Below, piece after piece: positions 9,433-20,453 of a stretch of 64,000 nt of DNA. Made by a program: the position numbers and the translations under genes. Every line of letters starts with the position of its first letter. The first letter of the stretch is position 1. Origin of the DNA: Rickettsia typhi (GTDB lineage: Bacteria; Pseudomonadota; Alphaproteobacteria; Rickettsiales; Rickettsiaceae); the NCBI GenBank assembly GCA_945865485.1, contig CAMBEC010000003.1:62001-126000 (forward strand), given 5' to 3'. The notes under the pieces were generated by a model. It worked only from the letters and a program-made list of their open reading frames with translations, did no database searches and was not told the DNA's origin.

Positions 9433-10322
9433 AAAAAATAATAGTTGAGTCTTCAGAGCCAATAAGGCTTGATCGTTATATTAAAAGGATTTTTCCTACT
9501 GTTACTCAAGGCGTTATAGAGCGCTATCTTAGGAACGGTAAGATTAAGGTAAATAAAACCAAAGTTAAATCCAGAGCTCGAGTTAAAACTGGAGATGAGA
9601 TAACGTTATTTGCTGAGTTATTTCAAAACAGTAGCCCTGCTAGAAATTTTTCAGACAGTATTAGATCGTTGGCTATGAAATTGCTTGGCGAGTATTTGCT
9701 TTTATCTACAAATGAATTTATAGCCATTAACAAGCCTGATAATATAGCCGTTCAAGGTGGAAGTAAGATTAGTTTATCTATTGATGATGCAATATCATAT
9801 TTAAACATAACAAATGGGATACATCTTAAACTAGTCCACAGACTAGACAAAGGAACGAGTGGCGTGTTGCTTATTGCTTGGGGGCATGATAATGCAGCAA
9901 AATTAAGCAAAGCATTCAGGAATAAGCTAATACAAAAGACATATTATGCGGTAGTTTGTGGTCGTCCTAAAGACCAACAAGGTATTATTACCAATTATAT
10001 AGGCAAAGATAGGTCAGGTATTTTTGAGATCGTAAAGGAATTAAAAGACGGCAAAAGAGCGGAAACAAGATATAATGTCTTAAAAGAAAATGATGGCTAT
10101 TCGTTAGTTGAGTTCAAGCCGCTAACAGGGCGTATGCACCAACTTAGGGTGCATAGTAAAATTCTTGGATGCCCAATTCTTGGCGATATTAAATATGGTG
10201 GTTTGAGCCATAAGAGAATGATGTTGCATGCCAAAGAAATAGTGATTCCACAAGAAGTATTTGGTAACAAAATAATTATAGAGTCCAATTTACCAGAGAC
10301 ATGGTTTAAGCTGGACATTTAA
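9429..10322 (+). CDS. rluC: RluA-family 23S rRNA pseudouridine synthase (RluC-like)
   Basis: A 297-residue pseudouridine synthase. An N-terminal S4 RNA-binding domain (about residues 8-65, RLDRYIKRIFP ... GKIKVN) precedes the catalytic domain with HRLDKGTSGVLL, whose Asp is the nucleophile, and PLTGRMHQLRVH. The S4 domain plus RluA core suggests RluC, which modifies 23S rRNA near the peptidyl transferase centre; RluD is the alternative. Its ATG overlaps the ctaA stop, so translation is coupled. It ends the tlc-ispB-ctaA run. Confidence 0.85.
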   Translation: MKKIIVESSEPIRLDRYIKRIFPTVTQGVIERYLRNGKIKVNKTKVKSRARVKTGDEITLFAELFQNSSPARNFSDSIRSLAMKLLGEYLLLSTNEFIAINKPDNIAVQGGSKISLSIDDAISYLNITNGIHLKLVHRLDKGTSGVLLIAWGHDNAAKLSKAFRNKLIQKTYYAVVCGRPKDQQGIITNYIGKDRSGIFEIVKELKDGKRAETRYNVLKENDGYSLVEFKPLTGRMHQLRVHSKILGCPILGDIKYGGLSHKRMMLHAKEIVIPQEVFGNKIIIESNLPETWFKLDI

Positions 10323-10470
10323 TTGCTTTCTCCCAAGTAATTTACAACAATGCCATAATAATTATTATTTTAAGGAGTCTTTAAACTGTGTTCTTAGACC
10401 TAAGTGGCGTAAATTGTTTATATACACTTACGATTAACTAAGTTGATATATAAATTAAATAAAAACTAAT

Positions 10471-12723
10471 ATGGCAATAGAGATATTTGGAGAAGGAAGT
10501 GATTGGGAAAGGCAAGGTAAAAAGGAGGGGGGAGCAAGAGGTGCTGGTGACGACGGTGGTGTATATAAAAATAAGGCAACTAAAGTCACGGCGCTTATAA
10601 AGAAGGATGATAAAATAGAATTTAATATTGCAGAATTTTTAGGTTCTCAATTATTTGCAGCAACAGAACCTGGTTCTGGTGCGACGGTGCAATTAATGGT
10701 AACTGGTACAAATTCTTCCAAGATTCCTGGTGATGGTTCAAATGTTTATGTGAGATCCGAATTCTTTGAGAATTATACCGATATGTTCAAGGACATGGAT
10801 CGTAATATGCCTGAAGAAGATAGGCCTAATGAGCATTTGCGAAAAGACGGAAGACCTTTAATGGTGGGAACTAGGGAGTTTTTTAGTAAAACTTTATCAA
10901 AAGCCTTTAGTAAACAAGGCTATCAAGATTTTGACAAAATTGCCCCCACTTCTCTTTTAATGGGCGATTTTGATGTTCATATAGGGAATATTGGTGTTAT
11001 AAGAAATGGTAGTGAAAAGCCAAGGCTAGTTCGAATAGATTACGGCTGGGCATTTAGTAATTTAACTAAAGAAGTTCATCCTCATTCTAATTCAAAGCAC
11101 CTGCCGGGAATGGGGCCCACGAATCATTTTCGTGAATTCCCTAGAAGTTTAAAATTAACGCCTGAATTTGTTGCTGGATTGGATAGAGCAGCAAATGTAG
11201 ATATGGAAAAAGTGCTTGATAAAAGCTTCGCTGACCTTGAGAAATGTTACAATCAGGAGGCCTTGGCAAAGTGGGCGAAGCATGCCATGCCTAATATATA
11301 TAAAGATAAGGATATCAAAGATATTAAAGTTGATGATGTAAAGAAAAACTTAAAAGAGGTGATGGTTAATAGGCAAAAATCACTTAAGGAATTTAGCTTA
11401 GAGATAAAATTAGGGCTTTTAATCGAAAAAGGACCAAAAGGTCAATACCAAATAAAAAATCCAGAAGAATTAAAGCAACTAGTTAAAGATAACCCTCAAT
11501 ATTTTGAGGATATTGCTTCTGGGAAGAAGAAGGTGAGATTTAGAGATCATAAGCTTGGAGACAAAGCTAAAACATTAATAAAAAAAGAAATAATACAAAT
11601 TAAAGAAGTATTAAAAGTTGAATTAGCGGAAGAATCACGAGCTAAGGTTGTTCCCAAGAAAGTTCCACCACCAGTACCGTTGGCTAAGAAGCCATTGACA
11701 ACAATTGTGGAACCAAGGGCGCAAGACAGGATAATGGTACCAGTTAGTAAAGGGGTGGAGAAGGTTATGACAGGCTCGTCTGGCCCAAGAGTAACTTCTG
11801 GAGGCGGAGCTGATCCAATTACTCAAGCTATTCGTGATGAAGTGTTGACAAAGCAACAGTTATATTTGCAACAAGAAATCGCTAAGACTATTCCTGTAGG
11901 AGAAAGAAATCACTTTTTAGATCAGGATTTGAGTGCGTTTCGTACATTTTTACAAACTGACAATGGCAAAGAGAAGTTATCTTCTGTGATGCAAAAGCCA
12001 GAAACAGAAAACCAACTAAAAAACATTGAGTCAAATGGGTACAAAGAAGTACATACCCAATTCCAGGATAGCTTTAAGAACGTAGCTTGGGTGTCGCCAC
12101 CTAACTCCAAAGTTCGTTTATCGGAGATCAAAGATGCTGATGGTCAACTTATTACCTCATTAAAGGAAACTACAGTTCAGGGAACAACGCAGGTTTCACT
12201 TGAAGATGGATCAATGCGCTCTATTAAGAGTTATAGACAGATAGAATTTCCTAAACAGATTGAGGGAGGAAAAGGTCCGGCACATTTTTCAATGGCCGTA
12301 AAAGATGAGAATGGTCGTAATGTTCCAGAAAAGGGAGCAGTATATTTTACTGCCCACTATGATGACAAGGGAAAACTGATTGAAGTAAGTTCACCAGTAC
12401 CTGTAAAATTTATGGGCAAGGGGGATGATGCAATTGGTTATATTGAACGTGGAGGAAAGGTTTACACTTTGCCAGTGACGCAAGGTAAGTATAAAGAAAT
12501 GATGTTAGAAGTTGTGGCAAACAAAGGAATGGGAGCTAATGTATCTCAGTCGGTAGAAGCAGAAGCGCAAGACAGAGTGACAGCGGTAAAAGTCACTCCA
12601 AAGGTTGCTGCGCTAGCATCGGATATCGGTAATACATACAAAAAGAAAATGACTGAACACCAGCCTAAGCCACCAACTGTTTCAAGGAGTAAGGGTAAAG
12701 GGAACGAAGGTATGGTTGTTTAG
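10471..12723 (+). CDS. Large protein with PI-kinase-like catalytic motifs, candidate effector
   Basis: A 750-residue protein with no signal peptide or membrane helix. The N-terminal ~300 residues look like a lipid-kinase-type fold: GDFDVHIGNIGV at residues 165-176 resembles the GDxxxxN catalytic loop of phosphatidylinositol kinases, and RIDYGWAF at 188-195 resembles the metal-binding D-F-G segment. ALIKKDDKI with NIAEFLGSQLF further upstream could supply the ATP-binding Lys and Glu. Residues about 392-408 are basic and proline-rich (KKVPPPVPLAKK). The C-terminal half is beta-rich and the tail basic. Risk1 of Rickettsia typhi is a known PI 3-kinase effector with similar motif order, so a translocated lipid kinase is my leading inference; a HipA-like protein kinase is the alternative. 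It stands alone as a single gene. Confidence 0.6.
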   Translation: MAIEIFGEGSDWERQGKKEGGARGAGDDGGVYKNKATKVTALIKKDDKIEFNIAEFLGSQLFAATEPGSGATVQLMVTGTNSSKIPGDGSNVYVRSEFFENYTDMFKDMDRNMPEEDRPNEHLRKDGRPLMVGTREFFSKTLSKAFSKQGYQDFDKIAPTSLLMGDFDVHIGNIGVIRNGSEKPRLVRIDYGWAFSNLTKEVHPHSNSKHLPGMGPTNHFREFPRSLKLTPEFVAGLDRAANVDMEKVLDKSFADLEKCYNQEALAKWAKHAMPNIYKDKDIKDIKVDDVKKNLKEVMVNRQKSLKEFSLEIKLGLLIEKGPKGQYQIKNPEELKQLVKDNPQYFEDIASGKKKVRFRDHKLGDKAKTLIKKEIIQIKEVLKVELAEESRAKVVPKKVPPPVPLAKKPLTTIVEPRAQDRIMVPVSKGVEKVMTGSSGPRVTSGGGADPITQAIRDEVLTKQQLYLQQEIAKTIPVGERNHFLDQDLSAFRTFLQTDNGKEKLSSVMQKPETENQLKNIESNGYKEVHTQFQDSFKNVAWVSPPNSKVRLSEIKDADGQLITSLKETTVQGTTQVSLEDGSMRSIKSYRQIEFPKQIEGGKGPAHFSMAVKDENGRNVPEKGAVYFTAHYDDKGKLIEVSSPVPVKFMGKGDDAIGYIERGGKVYTLPVTQGKYKEMMLEVVANKGMGANVSQSVEAEAQDRVTAVKVTPKVAALASDIGNTYKKKMTEHQPKPPTVSRSKGKGNEGMVV

Positions 12724-13162
12724 TCAGTATCAAGACTTAACCTTACAGGAATCATAAATTAAGCTGAGTTTGATATAAAACGATATCAACTGGTTGAGTC
12801 GTTCTATTTTGATGGCAAGAAAGCTTATTATGCAATGTGGTAAAGTCATCCTGAGCTGACTAAAGCTTGCGCCCGCATCTGGCAAGAGGTCCGAGGGCAA
12901 CGGAAGGAAGATCCTGATATATGCATTCAGGATGGTAGACTTTTATTCTAACAAACTCAGGTTAAATTAAGCTATTGATGGTCTAATAAATTTTGACTGT
13001 CAGGTAGATCTTCATACTACAAGGTTTTAGTATTGTTTCTATCAACCAAACTTGCTTGTTCAAGTATTTTTATCTACTTTAGTCAAAATGTTGAATAAAT
13101 TATCCAATGATTGCTATTGCTAAGCTCAAAATATAAGTCTAAGTCCATAAAACATTTTGAAT
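12724..13162. other. Intergenic region with degenerate repeat
   Basis: This 439-base gap lies between the kinase-like gene and the convergent aspS gene. It contains one copy of the dispersed repeat (12845-12965) and otherwise AT-rich sequence without a convincing ORF, RNA gene or strong terminator. Confidence 0.5.
12845..12965. repeat. Degenerate dispersed intergenic repeat, copy 1
   Basis: It begins gtcatcctgagctgac, continues with agcttgcgcccgcat and ends near tcaggttaa. The same blocks recur in the same order, with heavy divergence, at 40409-40603 and partly at 19773, 24734, 30479, 44810 and 50251. Edges are approximate. Confidence 0.5.
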
Positions 13163-14989
13163 TTATTCCGCTGCAGACGTGGAAGCTCCTTTAAGCTTGC
13201 TTCTAACAGAAGGAGATAACATTATATTAAGCTCACGCAACTGTTTTTCTGTTACATTACTAGGCGCTTGCATTAGCAAATCTTCAGCTTGTTGGTTCAT
13301 AGGAAATGCTATTACTTCGCGTATATTTGCAGTTTCTGCAATAAGCATCACTATACGATCAATACCAGGAGCAATACCGCCGTGAGGCGGTGCGCCAAAT
13401 TTAAATGCTCTAATCATACCACCAAACTCTTTATCTACTTCTTCCTTGCTGTATCCAGCAATTTCAAAAGCTTTATACATAAGTTCTGGTTTGTGGTTCC
13501 TTACCGCTCCACTTGAGAGTTCTATACCGTTACAAACTATGTCATATTGAAAAGCCTTGATCGCTAATAACTCTTCTTTAGTTTTTGCCTTTTCTAGGAT
13601 TTCAAGCCCTCCTTGTGGCATTGAAAAAGGATTGTGGCTAAAATCAATTTGTTTTGTTTCTTCGTTGATTTCATAAAATGGGAAGTCTGTTACCCAACAA
13701 AACTCAAAGCGGTCATCGCTAATAAGCTCTAGTTCATTGCCAAGTTTTATTCTGACTTTACCAGCTAACTTTGAAGCTACCAACTCTTCAGCGCACGAAA
13801 AGAATACCGCATCACCATTAGAAATTTTTGCTGATTTTTTTAGTGCTTCTAGTTGGTTAGTTGGTAAGAATTTAGCGATTGGTCCTTTCGCTTCGCCATC
13901 CTCAGTAAATTGTATATACCCAAGTCCTGATGCTCCTTCATCAATTGCAAACTTAATCATGTCATCAAAAAATTTGCGAGATTTTATAGCAGAGCCTGGG
14001 GCAGGGATAGCTCTAACAACTGAACCTTTTTTAATTGCCTCTCTAAATACGGTAAACTCTGAGTCTTTAAAAATATCTGTAACATCAGTAATCTCTATTG
14101 GATTCCGAAGATCAGGTTTGTCCGAGCCGTATTTTAGCATTGATTCAGTATATGGGATTCTAACAAACGGTGCTTTTGAAACTTGCTTATTACCAAATTT
14201 GCTAAAGATTTCAAACATAATTGGTTCAATAGCAGCGAATATATCATCTTGTGTTACGAATGACATTTCGATATCAAGTTGATAAAACTCTCCTGGAGAT
14301 CTGTCTGCTCTTGCGTCTTCGTCCCTAAAACATGGAGCAATTTGAAAATATTTATCAAACCCAGACATCATAAGCATTTGCTTGAATTGCTGAGGGGCTT
14401 GAGGTAAAGCGTAAAACTTACCAGGGTGCAATCTGCTTGGAACTAGAAAATCTCTTGCTCCTTCTGGCGAGCTTGCTGTTAATATAGGAGTTTGAAATTC
14501 GGTAAAGCCAGAATTACTCATTAATTTCCGCAAGTGAGAAATTATATTCGACCTAAGCATAATGTTTTTATGCAATTTTTCTCTGCGTAAATCCAGAAAC
14601 CTATATTTAAGGCGTGTATCTTCAGGAGCTTCCTGTTCAGCGTTAACAATTAGAGGTAACACATCAGCTTCTGATTCAACTAGGTACTTGTGAGCAGCTA
14701 CCTCAATTTCGCCTGTAGCCATAGATTTATTGGCTGTGTCAGCACTTCGAGCTACCACTTTTCCTTCAATCGTAATGACGCTTTCATAGCGCAAGTAGCT
14801 AGCTTTATCCTTTAGTTCTAGGTCTTGGTCAGTAAAAACTAATTGCGTTATGCCGTAATGATCTCTAATATCTACGAATAATAAATTACCATGGTCGCGA
14901 CGTCTATGAACCCATCCTGATAATTTAACAGTTTGACCAACGTGCCCTTTGTTTAGTTCATTACAGTTATGAGTTCTGAATTTATGCAT
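13163..14989 (-). CDS. aspS: Aspartyl-tRNA synthetase
   Basis: A 608-residue class II synthetase of the bacterial type. The N-terminal OB-fold anticodon-binding domain ([14 protein letters not shown]) is followed by the catalytic core with FTEFQTPIL (motif 1), [19 protein letters not shown] (motif 2) and [13 protein letters not shown] (motif 3); the bacterial GAD insertion lies between about residues 290 and 420. Rickettsiales generally lack GatCAB-independent Asn-tRNA charging, so this may be the non-discriminating form that also charges tRNA-Asn; that is inference. It is divergent from rnd, with a 75-base gap holding both promoters. Confidence 0.97.
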   Translation of the reverse strand: MHKFRTHNCNELNKGHVGQTVKLSGWVHRRRDHGNLLFVDIRDHYGITQLVFTDQDLELKDKASYLRYESVITIEGKVVARSADTANKSMATGEIEVAAHKYLVESEADVLPLIVNAEQEAPEDTRLKYRFLDLRREKLHKNIMLRSNIISHLRKLMSNSGFTEFQTPILTASSPEGARDFLVPSRLHPGKFYALPQAPQQFKQMLMMSGFDKYFQIAPCFRDEDARADRSPGEFYQLDIEMSFVTQDDIFAAIEPIMFEIFSKFGNKQVSKAPFVRIPYTESMLKYGSDKPDLRNPIEITDVTDIFKDSEFTVFREAIKKGSVVRAIPAPGSAIKSRKFFDDMIKFAIDEGASGLGYIQFTEDGEAKGPIAKFLPTNQLEALKKSAKISNGDAVFFSCAEELVASKLAGKVRIKLGNELELISDDRFEFCWVTDFPFYEINEETKQIDFSHNPFSMPQGGLEILEKAKTKEELLAIKAFQYDIVCNGIELSSGAVRNHKPELMYKAFEIAGYSKEEVDKEFGGMIRAFKFGAPPHGGIAPGIDRIVMLIAETANIREVIAFPMNQQAEDLLMQAPSNVTEKQLRELNIMLSPSVRSKLKGASTSAAE

Positions 14990-15064
14990 ATATATTAATT
15001 TAGTGTTATTTATCTAGCTGATAAATATATATAGAAAATAACCATTTTAAGCAATCGAAAACTC

Positions 15065-15919
15065 ATGAGAATTATAGCTGACCAGAAAGAATTCGAGCTA
15101 ATTTGTGGAGAATTAGCTCTAGAATCTGTTATTTTCATGGATACAGAGTTCTATAGAAGAAAAACATATTATGCTAAGCTAAGCCTAGTGCAGATTGCTA
15201 CAAGAGAGCAGAGAATAATAGTGGATGCTTTGGCGATTACTGATATTAGCCCATTAAAAGAACTGCTGTTAAATGAAAAAATTTGTAAAGTTTTTCATGC
15301 CCCAGATCAGGATTTTGATATTTTTCTTCATTTATTTGGTAAATTACCTAAGAATATATTTGATACACAAATAGCAGCTGGCGTTATAGGTCTTGATGAA
15401 GTCATGGGTTATGGTAGGTTGTGTAAGGCTTTGCTGAATATCAACATAGACAAAACAATGCAGAAAGCGAATTGGCTTGAAAGACCACTGTTAGAAGAGC
15501 TAATTGAATACGCAATTAAGGATGTGGAATATTTGATTCCTCTTTATAGGGAATTATCTAACTCTATTAACAGTAGAAATTTATGGGAAACTTATAAAGC
15601 TAGAAGCCATAAACTGTTAGACACAGAATCTTATAAAATAAATCCAGAAAAAATGATAAAGAAAATAGGCCTTCAAGAAAGGTCTAGTGTTTTTAGGGAG
15701 AATTTTTCTCATGTTTTGATGCTAAGAGAAGAATGCGCTCAAAGTGTCAATTTGCCTAGAGGGCACTGTGTCTCTGATCAAGATTTAATTAGAATTTGTG
15801 AAACATTACCAACAACTGATCGAGATTTGATAAAGTTGCAAATTGAACGTTTACCTATAGCCAAGAAGCCTTTTAAAGATAAATTGTTTGAATTATGTTT
15901 AGGCCTTCGTGAATTATAA
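15065..15919 (+). CDS. rnd: Ribonuclease D (DEDDy 3'-5' exonuclease)
   Basis: A 284-residue cytosolic 3'-to-5' exoribonuclease that trims tRNA and other RNA ends. The DEDDy residues are visible: FMDTEFYR (D and E), HAPDQDFDIF (D) and YAIKDVEYL (Tyr and Asp). At 284 residues it is shorter than the E. coli enzyme (375), having the exonuclease domain and only the start of a C-terminal HRDC-like helical region, as in other small alphaproteobacterial forms. It is divergent from aspS. Confidence 0.88.
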   Translation: MRIIADQKEFELICGELALESVIFMDTEFYRRKTYYAKLSLVQIATREQRIIVDALAITDISPLKELLLNEKICKVFHAPDQDFDIFLHLFGKLPKNIFDTQIAAGVIGLDEVMGYGRLCKALLNINIDKTMQKANWLERPLLEELIEYAIKDVEYLIPLYRELSNSINSRNLWETYKARSHKLLDTESYKINPEKMIKKIGLQERSSVFRENFSHVLMLREECAQSVNLPRGHCVSDQDLIRICETLPTTDRDLIKLQIERLPIAKKPFKDKLFELCLGLREL

Positions 15920-16038
15920 GTTGTAAAATTTGCAATAAAGGTTTATTTTTACAAATTCAAGGCTCCTAAGTCAGCTGAGTTGTTACGTTATAATTGTTGG
16001 GATCTAAATACTTTACCAAACTGAGGTTATATTACTAA

Positions 16039-16539
16039 ATGAGAATTATCCTGGTTAGCATTTTTAGTGCTATCATTTTATTTGCAGCACAATTATTTGC
16101 GTCTGATTATCCTCAGACTCAGGTTGAGAGAGAAATGGATGAGATGGGTTCTTTGCTTGGCGGGGAAGGAATAATTTTTAGACCTGGTAAAGAGAGAAGC
16201 AATGCTACTAAAGCAAAAATTGGCAATGTAAACAAATATTTGTTTCAGGCGTCAATTGATGTACTAAAATTTGCTCCTCTATCTTCTGCAGACAGTAAGG
16301 GTGGCGTCATCATTACTGAATGGTATAGTCCAAAAGATCAAAAAAACACTCAATTTAAAGTAACAGTGTATATCAAAGATGACCTTATTACTCCTGAAGG
16401 ACTAGAAGTAATTGCTTTTGAACGTAAAAGAGTAGATGGAAAATGGTCTGAAGATCATCAATCTTCTACAATTGCAAAAGTTTTAGAAGATAAAATTATT
16501 CGCAAAGCTAGAGATTTATATTTACAATCTGCTAGGTAA
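16039..16539 (+). CDS. DUF3576 exported protein
   Basis: A 166-residue protein with a signal peptide ([22 protein letters not shown]; cleavage near residue 21). The mature part, with [32 protein letters not shown] and [10 protein letters not shown], matches DUF3576, an alphaproteobacterial family of unknown function predicted to be periplasmic or a lipoprotein; here no lipobox Cys is seen. Members are commonly encoded just before leuS, exactly as here, with a 5-base gap, so the two form an operon. Confidence 0.82.
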   Translation: MRIILVSIFSAIILFAAQLFASDYPQTQVEREMDEMGSLLGGEGIIFRPGKERSNATKAKIGNVNKYLFQASIDVLKFAPLSSADSKGGVIITEWYSPKDQKNTQFKVTVYIKDDLITPEGLEVIAFERKRVDGKWSEDHQSSTIAKVLEDKIIRKARDLYLQSAR

Positions 16540-16544
16540 TTTCT

Positions 16545-19067
16545 ATGGGCTTCTTAAAAATCGAGAAAAAATGGCAACAATTTTGGCATGAAGATAAAGC
16601 GTTTGTTGCTTCAAAAGACAAAACAAAACCAAAATATTATGTCCTTGAAATGTTTCCATATCCTTCTGGAAAATTTCATGTTGGACATTTGAGGAATTAT
16701 TCCATTGGAGATGTGATTTCCAGATATTTTCGTGCTACTGGTTATAATGTCTTGCATCCAATGGGCTGGGACGCTTTTGGCTTGCCAGCTGAAAATGCAG
16801 CTATAAGCAATAACTCTCATCCTGGCCAGTGGACATATGCAAATATAGACGCAATGCGTGACCAGCTAAAAACTGTTGGTATTTCATATGATTGGGATCG
16901 AGAACTTGCAAGCTGCTCGCCTGACTATTATAAACATGAACAACAATTTTTCATCGATCTTTACAATAAAGGACTAGCATATCAAAAGGAATCTTCGGTC
17001 AATTGGGATCCTGTTGACAACACTGTGCTTGCTAATGAGCAAGTAATAGACGGCCGTGGTTGGAGATCTGGAGCGGTAGTTGAAAAAAAATATTTGAAGC
17101 AGTGGTTTTTGAAGATCACTGACTATGCTGAGGAATTGCTAAATGATATAGATTCTTTAGAAGATTGGCCTGATAATGTTCGGACCATGCAAAAAAACTG
17201 GATTGGTAAATCAGAGGGTGCTCGGTTTTATTTTGACATTGTTGGTATGGATGAAAGGATAGAAGTATATTCTACTAAGCCAGAAGTAATTTTTGGGGCA
17301 ACATTTGTTGCCTTGGCGTACAATCATCCTATTCTTGCAAAAATAGCGAAAAACAAAGAGATAGAGGCGTTTATTACTAAATGCGCTCATACTTCAACTT
17401 CCGAATCAGACGTCGAGAAGGCTGAAAAAGAATGTGTGTTTACTGGCCTTGAGGCAATTCATCCTTTTGATAGGAGTGTAAAGATTCCCGTAGTAATAGC
17501 AAATTTCGTATTAATGGATTACGGTACTGGAGCTGTATATGGTTGTCCATCCCATGATCAGAGAGATTTTGAACTTGTACAGAACACCAAAGGCCTTACG
17601 ATGATACAAGTTGTGGATAGCAAGCAACATGAAATTGATCTAGAGAAACAGGCTTATATCTATGTATTAGATGACGTAATAATTAACTCGGACTTCTTGG
17701 ATGGGTTAACTGTTGCCCAAGGTAGAGCAAAAATTATCGATAAATTTGAAGAACTTGGTATAGGCCAAAGAGAAATCAATTACCGCTTGCGTGATTGGGG
17801 AGTTTCTCGTCAGCGTTATTGGGGGTGTCCGATCCCTATCATTTACTGCCAGTCTTGTGGAATTGTGCCAGTTCCGCCTAAAGATTTACCAGTAGAGCTT
17901 CCAAGTGATGTTAGTTTTGATATACCTGGAAACCCTCTGGATAGGCATCCAAGTTGGAAACATGTTGATTGCCCAAAATGTTTGTCAAAGGCTATCAGAG
18001 AGACAGACACATTTGATACATTCTTTGAGTCATCGTGGTACTTTACAAGATTCTGTAATAATAATGCGGAAAGCATGGCGGATAAAGATGATTGCGAGTA
18101 TTGGCTTCCAGTTGATCAATATATTGGTGGTATTGAGCACGCGATCTTACATTTACTTTATGCGCGGTTTTTTACGAAGGCAATGGCAGACGTAGGCTAC
18201 TTAAGTGTACGTGAGCCATTTAAGCGGTTGCTTACTCAGGGAATGGTCCTTCATGCCACATATAAAGACAAAAATGGCCAATGGCTATATCCAGAAGAAG
18301 TAATCGAAAGGGATAATAAGTTTTACCACGCAAAAACTAATGAAGAAGTTTTTAAGGGTAAGATAGAGAAGATGAGCAAATCTAAACTGAATACTATTGA
18401 TCTTAAAAGTATGCTTAGCTCCCATGGTGCTGATAGTATAAGATTGTTTGTTTTATCAGATAGTCCTGCAGAAAAAGATTTAGAGTGGTCGGCAGCTGGT
18501 TTAGATGGTTGTAAGAAATTTATTACCAGACTAGTTGCTCTAGTGGAAAAATTAAGCGAATTGAAAGCAACTTCGGTTGTTAATAGTAAATTGCAGATGC
18601 AAATTCATGCAACTATAAAAAATGTTTCAGACGACATAATGCACTATCACTTGAATAAAGCGATTGCAAGAATTAGAGAGTTATTTAATTCGGTGAATGA
18701 CGAACTTGGTTTAGCAAATTCAGATACAAAATCAATAATAGAAGCAACAAAGGCTATGGTTCAGTTGTTAAATCCATTTATACCTCATATCACAGAGGAG
18801 TTGTGGCAAAAACTTGGTAATACAGTTCCTTTGTATAAAACCAATTGGCCTAAATCGGATGAGACAAAACTAAAGACTGACAGCTTTATTATGGCTATTC
18901 AAGTGAATGGAAAACTTAGGGCAACCCATGAATTTTCCACTTCAGACTCAGATGAAGAAGTAAAAAATTTGGCTAAGTCTTTGCCTATTGTTAGTAAACA
19001 TATTGGAGAAGCTGTGGTTAAAAAGATAATTATCGTTCCTCGCAAGATAGTGAATATTGTTATTTAA
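16545..19067 (+). CDS. leuS: Leucyl-tRNA synthetase
   Basis: An 840-residue class I synthetase. HVGH in [16 protein letters not shown] is the HIGH signature and KMSKSKLN the KMSKS loop. The CP1 editing domain (about residues 220-410) retains [14 protein letters not shown] and [17 protein letters not shown], where the final Asp is the editing-site residue. A zinc-binding insertion with CQSCG ... CPKC lies near residues 430-480. The C-terminal domain is complete. The stop is immediately followed by the rluB ATG (0-base gap), so the two genes are in one operon. Confidence 0.97.
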   Translation: MGFLKIEKKWQQFWHEDKAFVASKDKTKPKYYVLEMFPYPSGKFHVGHLRNYSIGDVISRYFRATGYNVLHPMGWDAFGLPAENAAISNNSHPGQWTYANIDAMRDQLKTVGISYDWDRELASCSPDYYKHEQQFFIDLYNKGLAYQKESSVNWDPVDNTVLANEQVIDGRGWRSGAVVEKKYLKQWFLKITDYAEELLNDIDSLEDWPDNVRTMQKNWIGKSEGARFYFDIVGMDERIEVYSTKPEVIFGATFVALAYNHPILAKIAKNKEIEAFITKCAHTSTSESDVEKAEKECVFTGLEAIHPFDRSVKIPVVIANFVLMDYGTGAVYGCPSHDQRDFELVQNTKGLTMIQVVDSKQHEIDLEKQAYIYVLDDVIINSDFLDGLTVAQGRAKIIDKFEELGIGQREINYRLRDWGVSRQRYWGCPIPIIYCQSCGIVPVPPKDLPVELPSDVSFDIPGNPLDRHPSWKHVDCPKCLSKAIRETDTFDTFFESSWYFTRFCNNNAESMADKDDCEYWLPVDQYIGGIEHAILHLLYARFFTKAMADVGYLSVREPFKRLLTQGMVLHATYKDKNGQWLYPEEVIERDNKFYHAKTNEEVFKGKIEKMSKSKLNTIDLKSMLSSHGADSIRLFVLSDSPAEKDLEWSAAGLDGCKKFITRLVALVEKLSELKATSVVNSKLQMQIHATIKNVSDDIMHYHLNKAIARIRELFNSVNDELGLANSDTKSIIEATKAMVQLLNPFIPHITEELWQKLGNTVPLYKTNWPKSDETKLKTDSFIMAIQVNGKLRATHEFSTSDSDEEVKNLAKSLPIVSKHIGEAVVKKIIIVPRKIVNIVI

Positions 19068-19748
19068 ATGAGAATTGCCAAGTTTATTGCTAATAACGGT
19101 ATATGTTCTAGAAGACAGGCTGAAAAACTTATTGAGCAAGGTGTTGTTTCTATAGATGGTAAAATAATCAATAGCCCGGCAGTTAATATCAGCGAAAATA
19201 ATGTAATTATCGTGAATGGTCAGAGGCTAAGGCATGATAGTATCACTCGACTTTGGATCTATTATAAACCAATAGGATTAATTACGACCCACCTGGACCC
19301 TCAAGGTCGAACAACAATTTTTGAGACTTTAGAAGGTAAATTACCAAGAGTTGTATCAGTGGGCAGGCTTGATATCAATAGTGAAGGCTTGCTGTTGCTT
19401 ACTAATTCTGGTGATTTAGCGAGATACTATGAATCACCAGCTAATAAAATTGAAAGAATATATAAAGTACGTGTTTTTGGGAGAGAAAAAGAGCTTGATT
19501 TTCAAAATCAAGAAATAGTAATAGATGGAATAAAATATCACCCGAAGTCCATAAAATTAATCAATAAAGCGGCGGCAAACTCTTGGTATGAGGTTATTTT
19601 AACTGAAGGTAAGAATCGTGAAATTCGTAAGATTTTTGAGCATTTCGGTTTTGAAGTCAGTAGGTTAATTAGAACAAGTTTTGGTAGCTATTCACTTGGG
19701 AACTTGAACCCTGGTGAATTTAGAGAAGTAAAGGTAGACCGGGTATGA
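19068..19748 (+). CDS. rluB: RsuA-family pseudouridine synthase (RluB-like)
   Basis: A 226-residue pseudouridine synthase. The N-terminal S4 domain (RIAKFIANNGICSRRQAEKLI) precedes the RsuA-type catalytic core, with VGRLDINSEGLLLLTN holding the catalytic Asp and GKNREIRKIFEHFG near the end. RluB and RluE modify 23S rRNA and RsuA 16S rRNA; the S4-containing, leuS-linked form is most like RluB. It directly abuts leuS. Confidence 0.88.
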   Translation: MRIAKFIANNGICSRRQAEKLIEQGVVSIDGKIINSPAVNISENNVIIVNGQRLRHDSITRLWIYYKPIGLITTHLDPQGRTTIFETLEGKLPRVVSVGRLDINSEGLLLLTNSGDLARYYESPANKIERIYKVRVFGREKELDFQNQEIVIDGIKYHPKSIKLINKAAANSWYEVILTEGKNREIRKIFEHFGFEVSRLIRTSFGSYSLGNLNPGEFREVKVDRV

Positions 19749-19772
19749 TAGCATATTGAATTACGGAGTAAG

Positions 19773-19870
19773 GTCATCCTGAGCTTGACTAGCGGGATCA
19801 TGGGTAGCATTAGATGTTGAATCAGCTTCAGCATAATTATGGACTCGGGTCAAATCCGTTATAACGCTTA
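19773..19870. repeat. Degenerate dispersed intergenic repeat, copy 2
   Basis: It starts gtcatcctgagcttgac and contains ggactcgggtcaaatcc. It fills most of the short gap between rluB and rsmD. Its remote similarity to copies at 12845 and 40409 covers mainly the first 20 bases, and its edges are approximate. Confidence 0.45.
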
Positions 19871-19889
19871 CTTTTTAGGTAAAAAATAA

Positions 19890-20453
19890 ATGAGAATTAT
19901 TGCTGGTAAACATAAAAATAGAGTGATCCCAACACTCAAAAAATCTGATTACCGACCTTCAACAGCAAAGTTTCGTGAAGCGTTATTTAGCATTTTGTCG
20001 TCAGGTAATTTTGCGGATACTAGGTTAATCAATGGCGCACAGGTGCTTGATCTTTTTGCCGGAACAGGTTCTTTATCCTTTGAAGCGTTATCACGCGGTG
20101 CTAGCAGTGTTACTTTAGTCGATAGTTGCCTAGAACACCTTGATTTGGCTATGGAGTTTGCCAGAAAAATTGGAGAGATCGATAACATTAGCGTGCTTGT
20201 TACCGATGCCACATTTTTACCAAAAGCGGAGAGAAAATACAATCTTGTATTTATGGATCCGCCATACAATAAGAGGTTTGTCGTTAAATCGTTGATTTGT
20301 TTAGTTAAAAATGGTTGGCTTACGAATGGCGCTATAATTGCAGTGGAAATGAATAAGCGTGAAACTATAGAGCTTATGGATGGGATCTCTCTGGTAAAAG
20401 AAAAGGTTTATGGTAACAATAAATTATTAATTCTCAAGTATGACCAAAAATAA
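19890..20453 (+). CDS. rsmD: 16S rRNA (guanine966-N2)-methyltransferase RsmD
   Basis: A 187-residue SAM-dependent methyltransferase that modifies G966 of 16S rRNA. Visible are the SAM-binding motif DLFAGTGSLSFEALSRGA, the family N-terminus RIIAGKHKNR and the catalytic MDPPYN motif. It overlaps radA by 14 bases, so translation is coupled. Confidence 0.93.
   Translation: MRIIAGKHKNRVIPTLKKSDYRPSTAKFREALFSILSSGNFADTRLINGAQVLDLFAGTGSLSFEALSRGASSVTLVDSCLEHLDLAMEFARKIGEIDNISVLVTDATFLPKAERKYNLVFMDPPYNKRFVVKSLICLVKNGWLTNGAIIAVEMNKRETIELMDGISLVKEKVYGNNKLLILKYDQK

Noticed and set aside
13737..14282. 181-residue open frame on the plus strand
   Set aside because: It is wholly antisense to aspS, whose protein is intact and recognisable.
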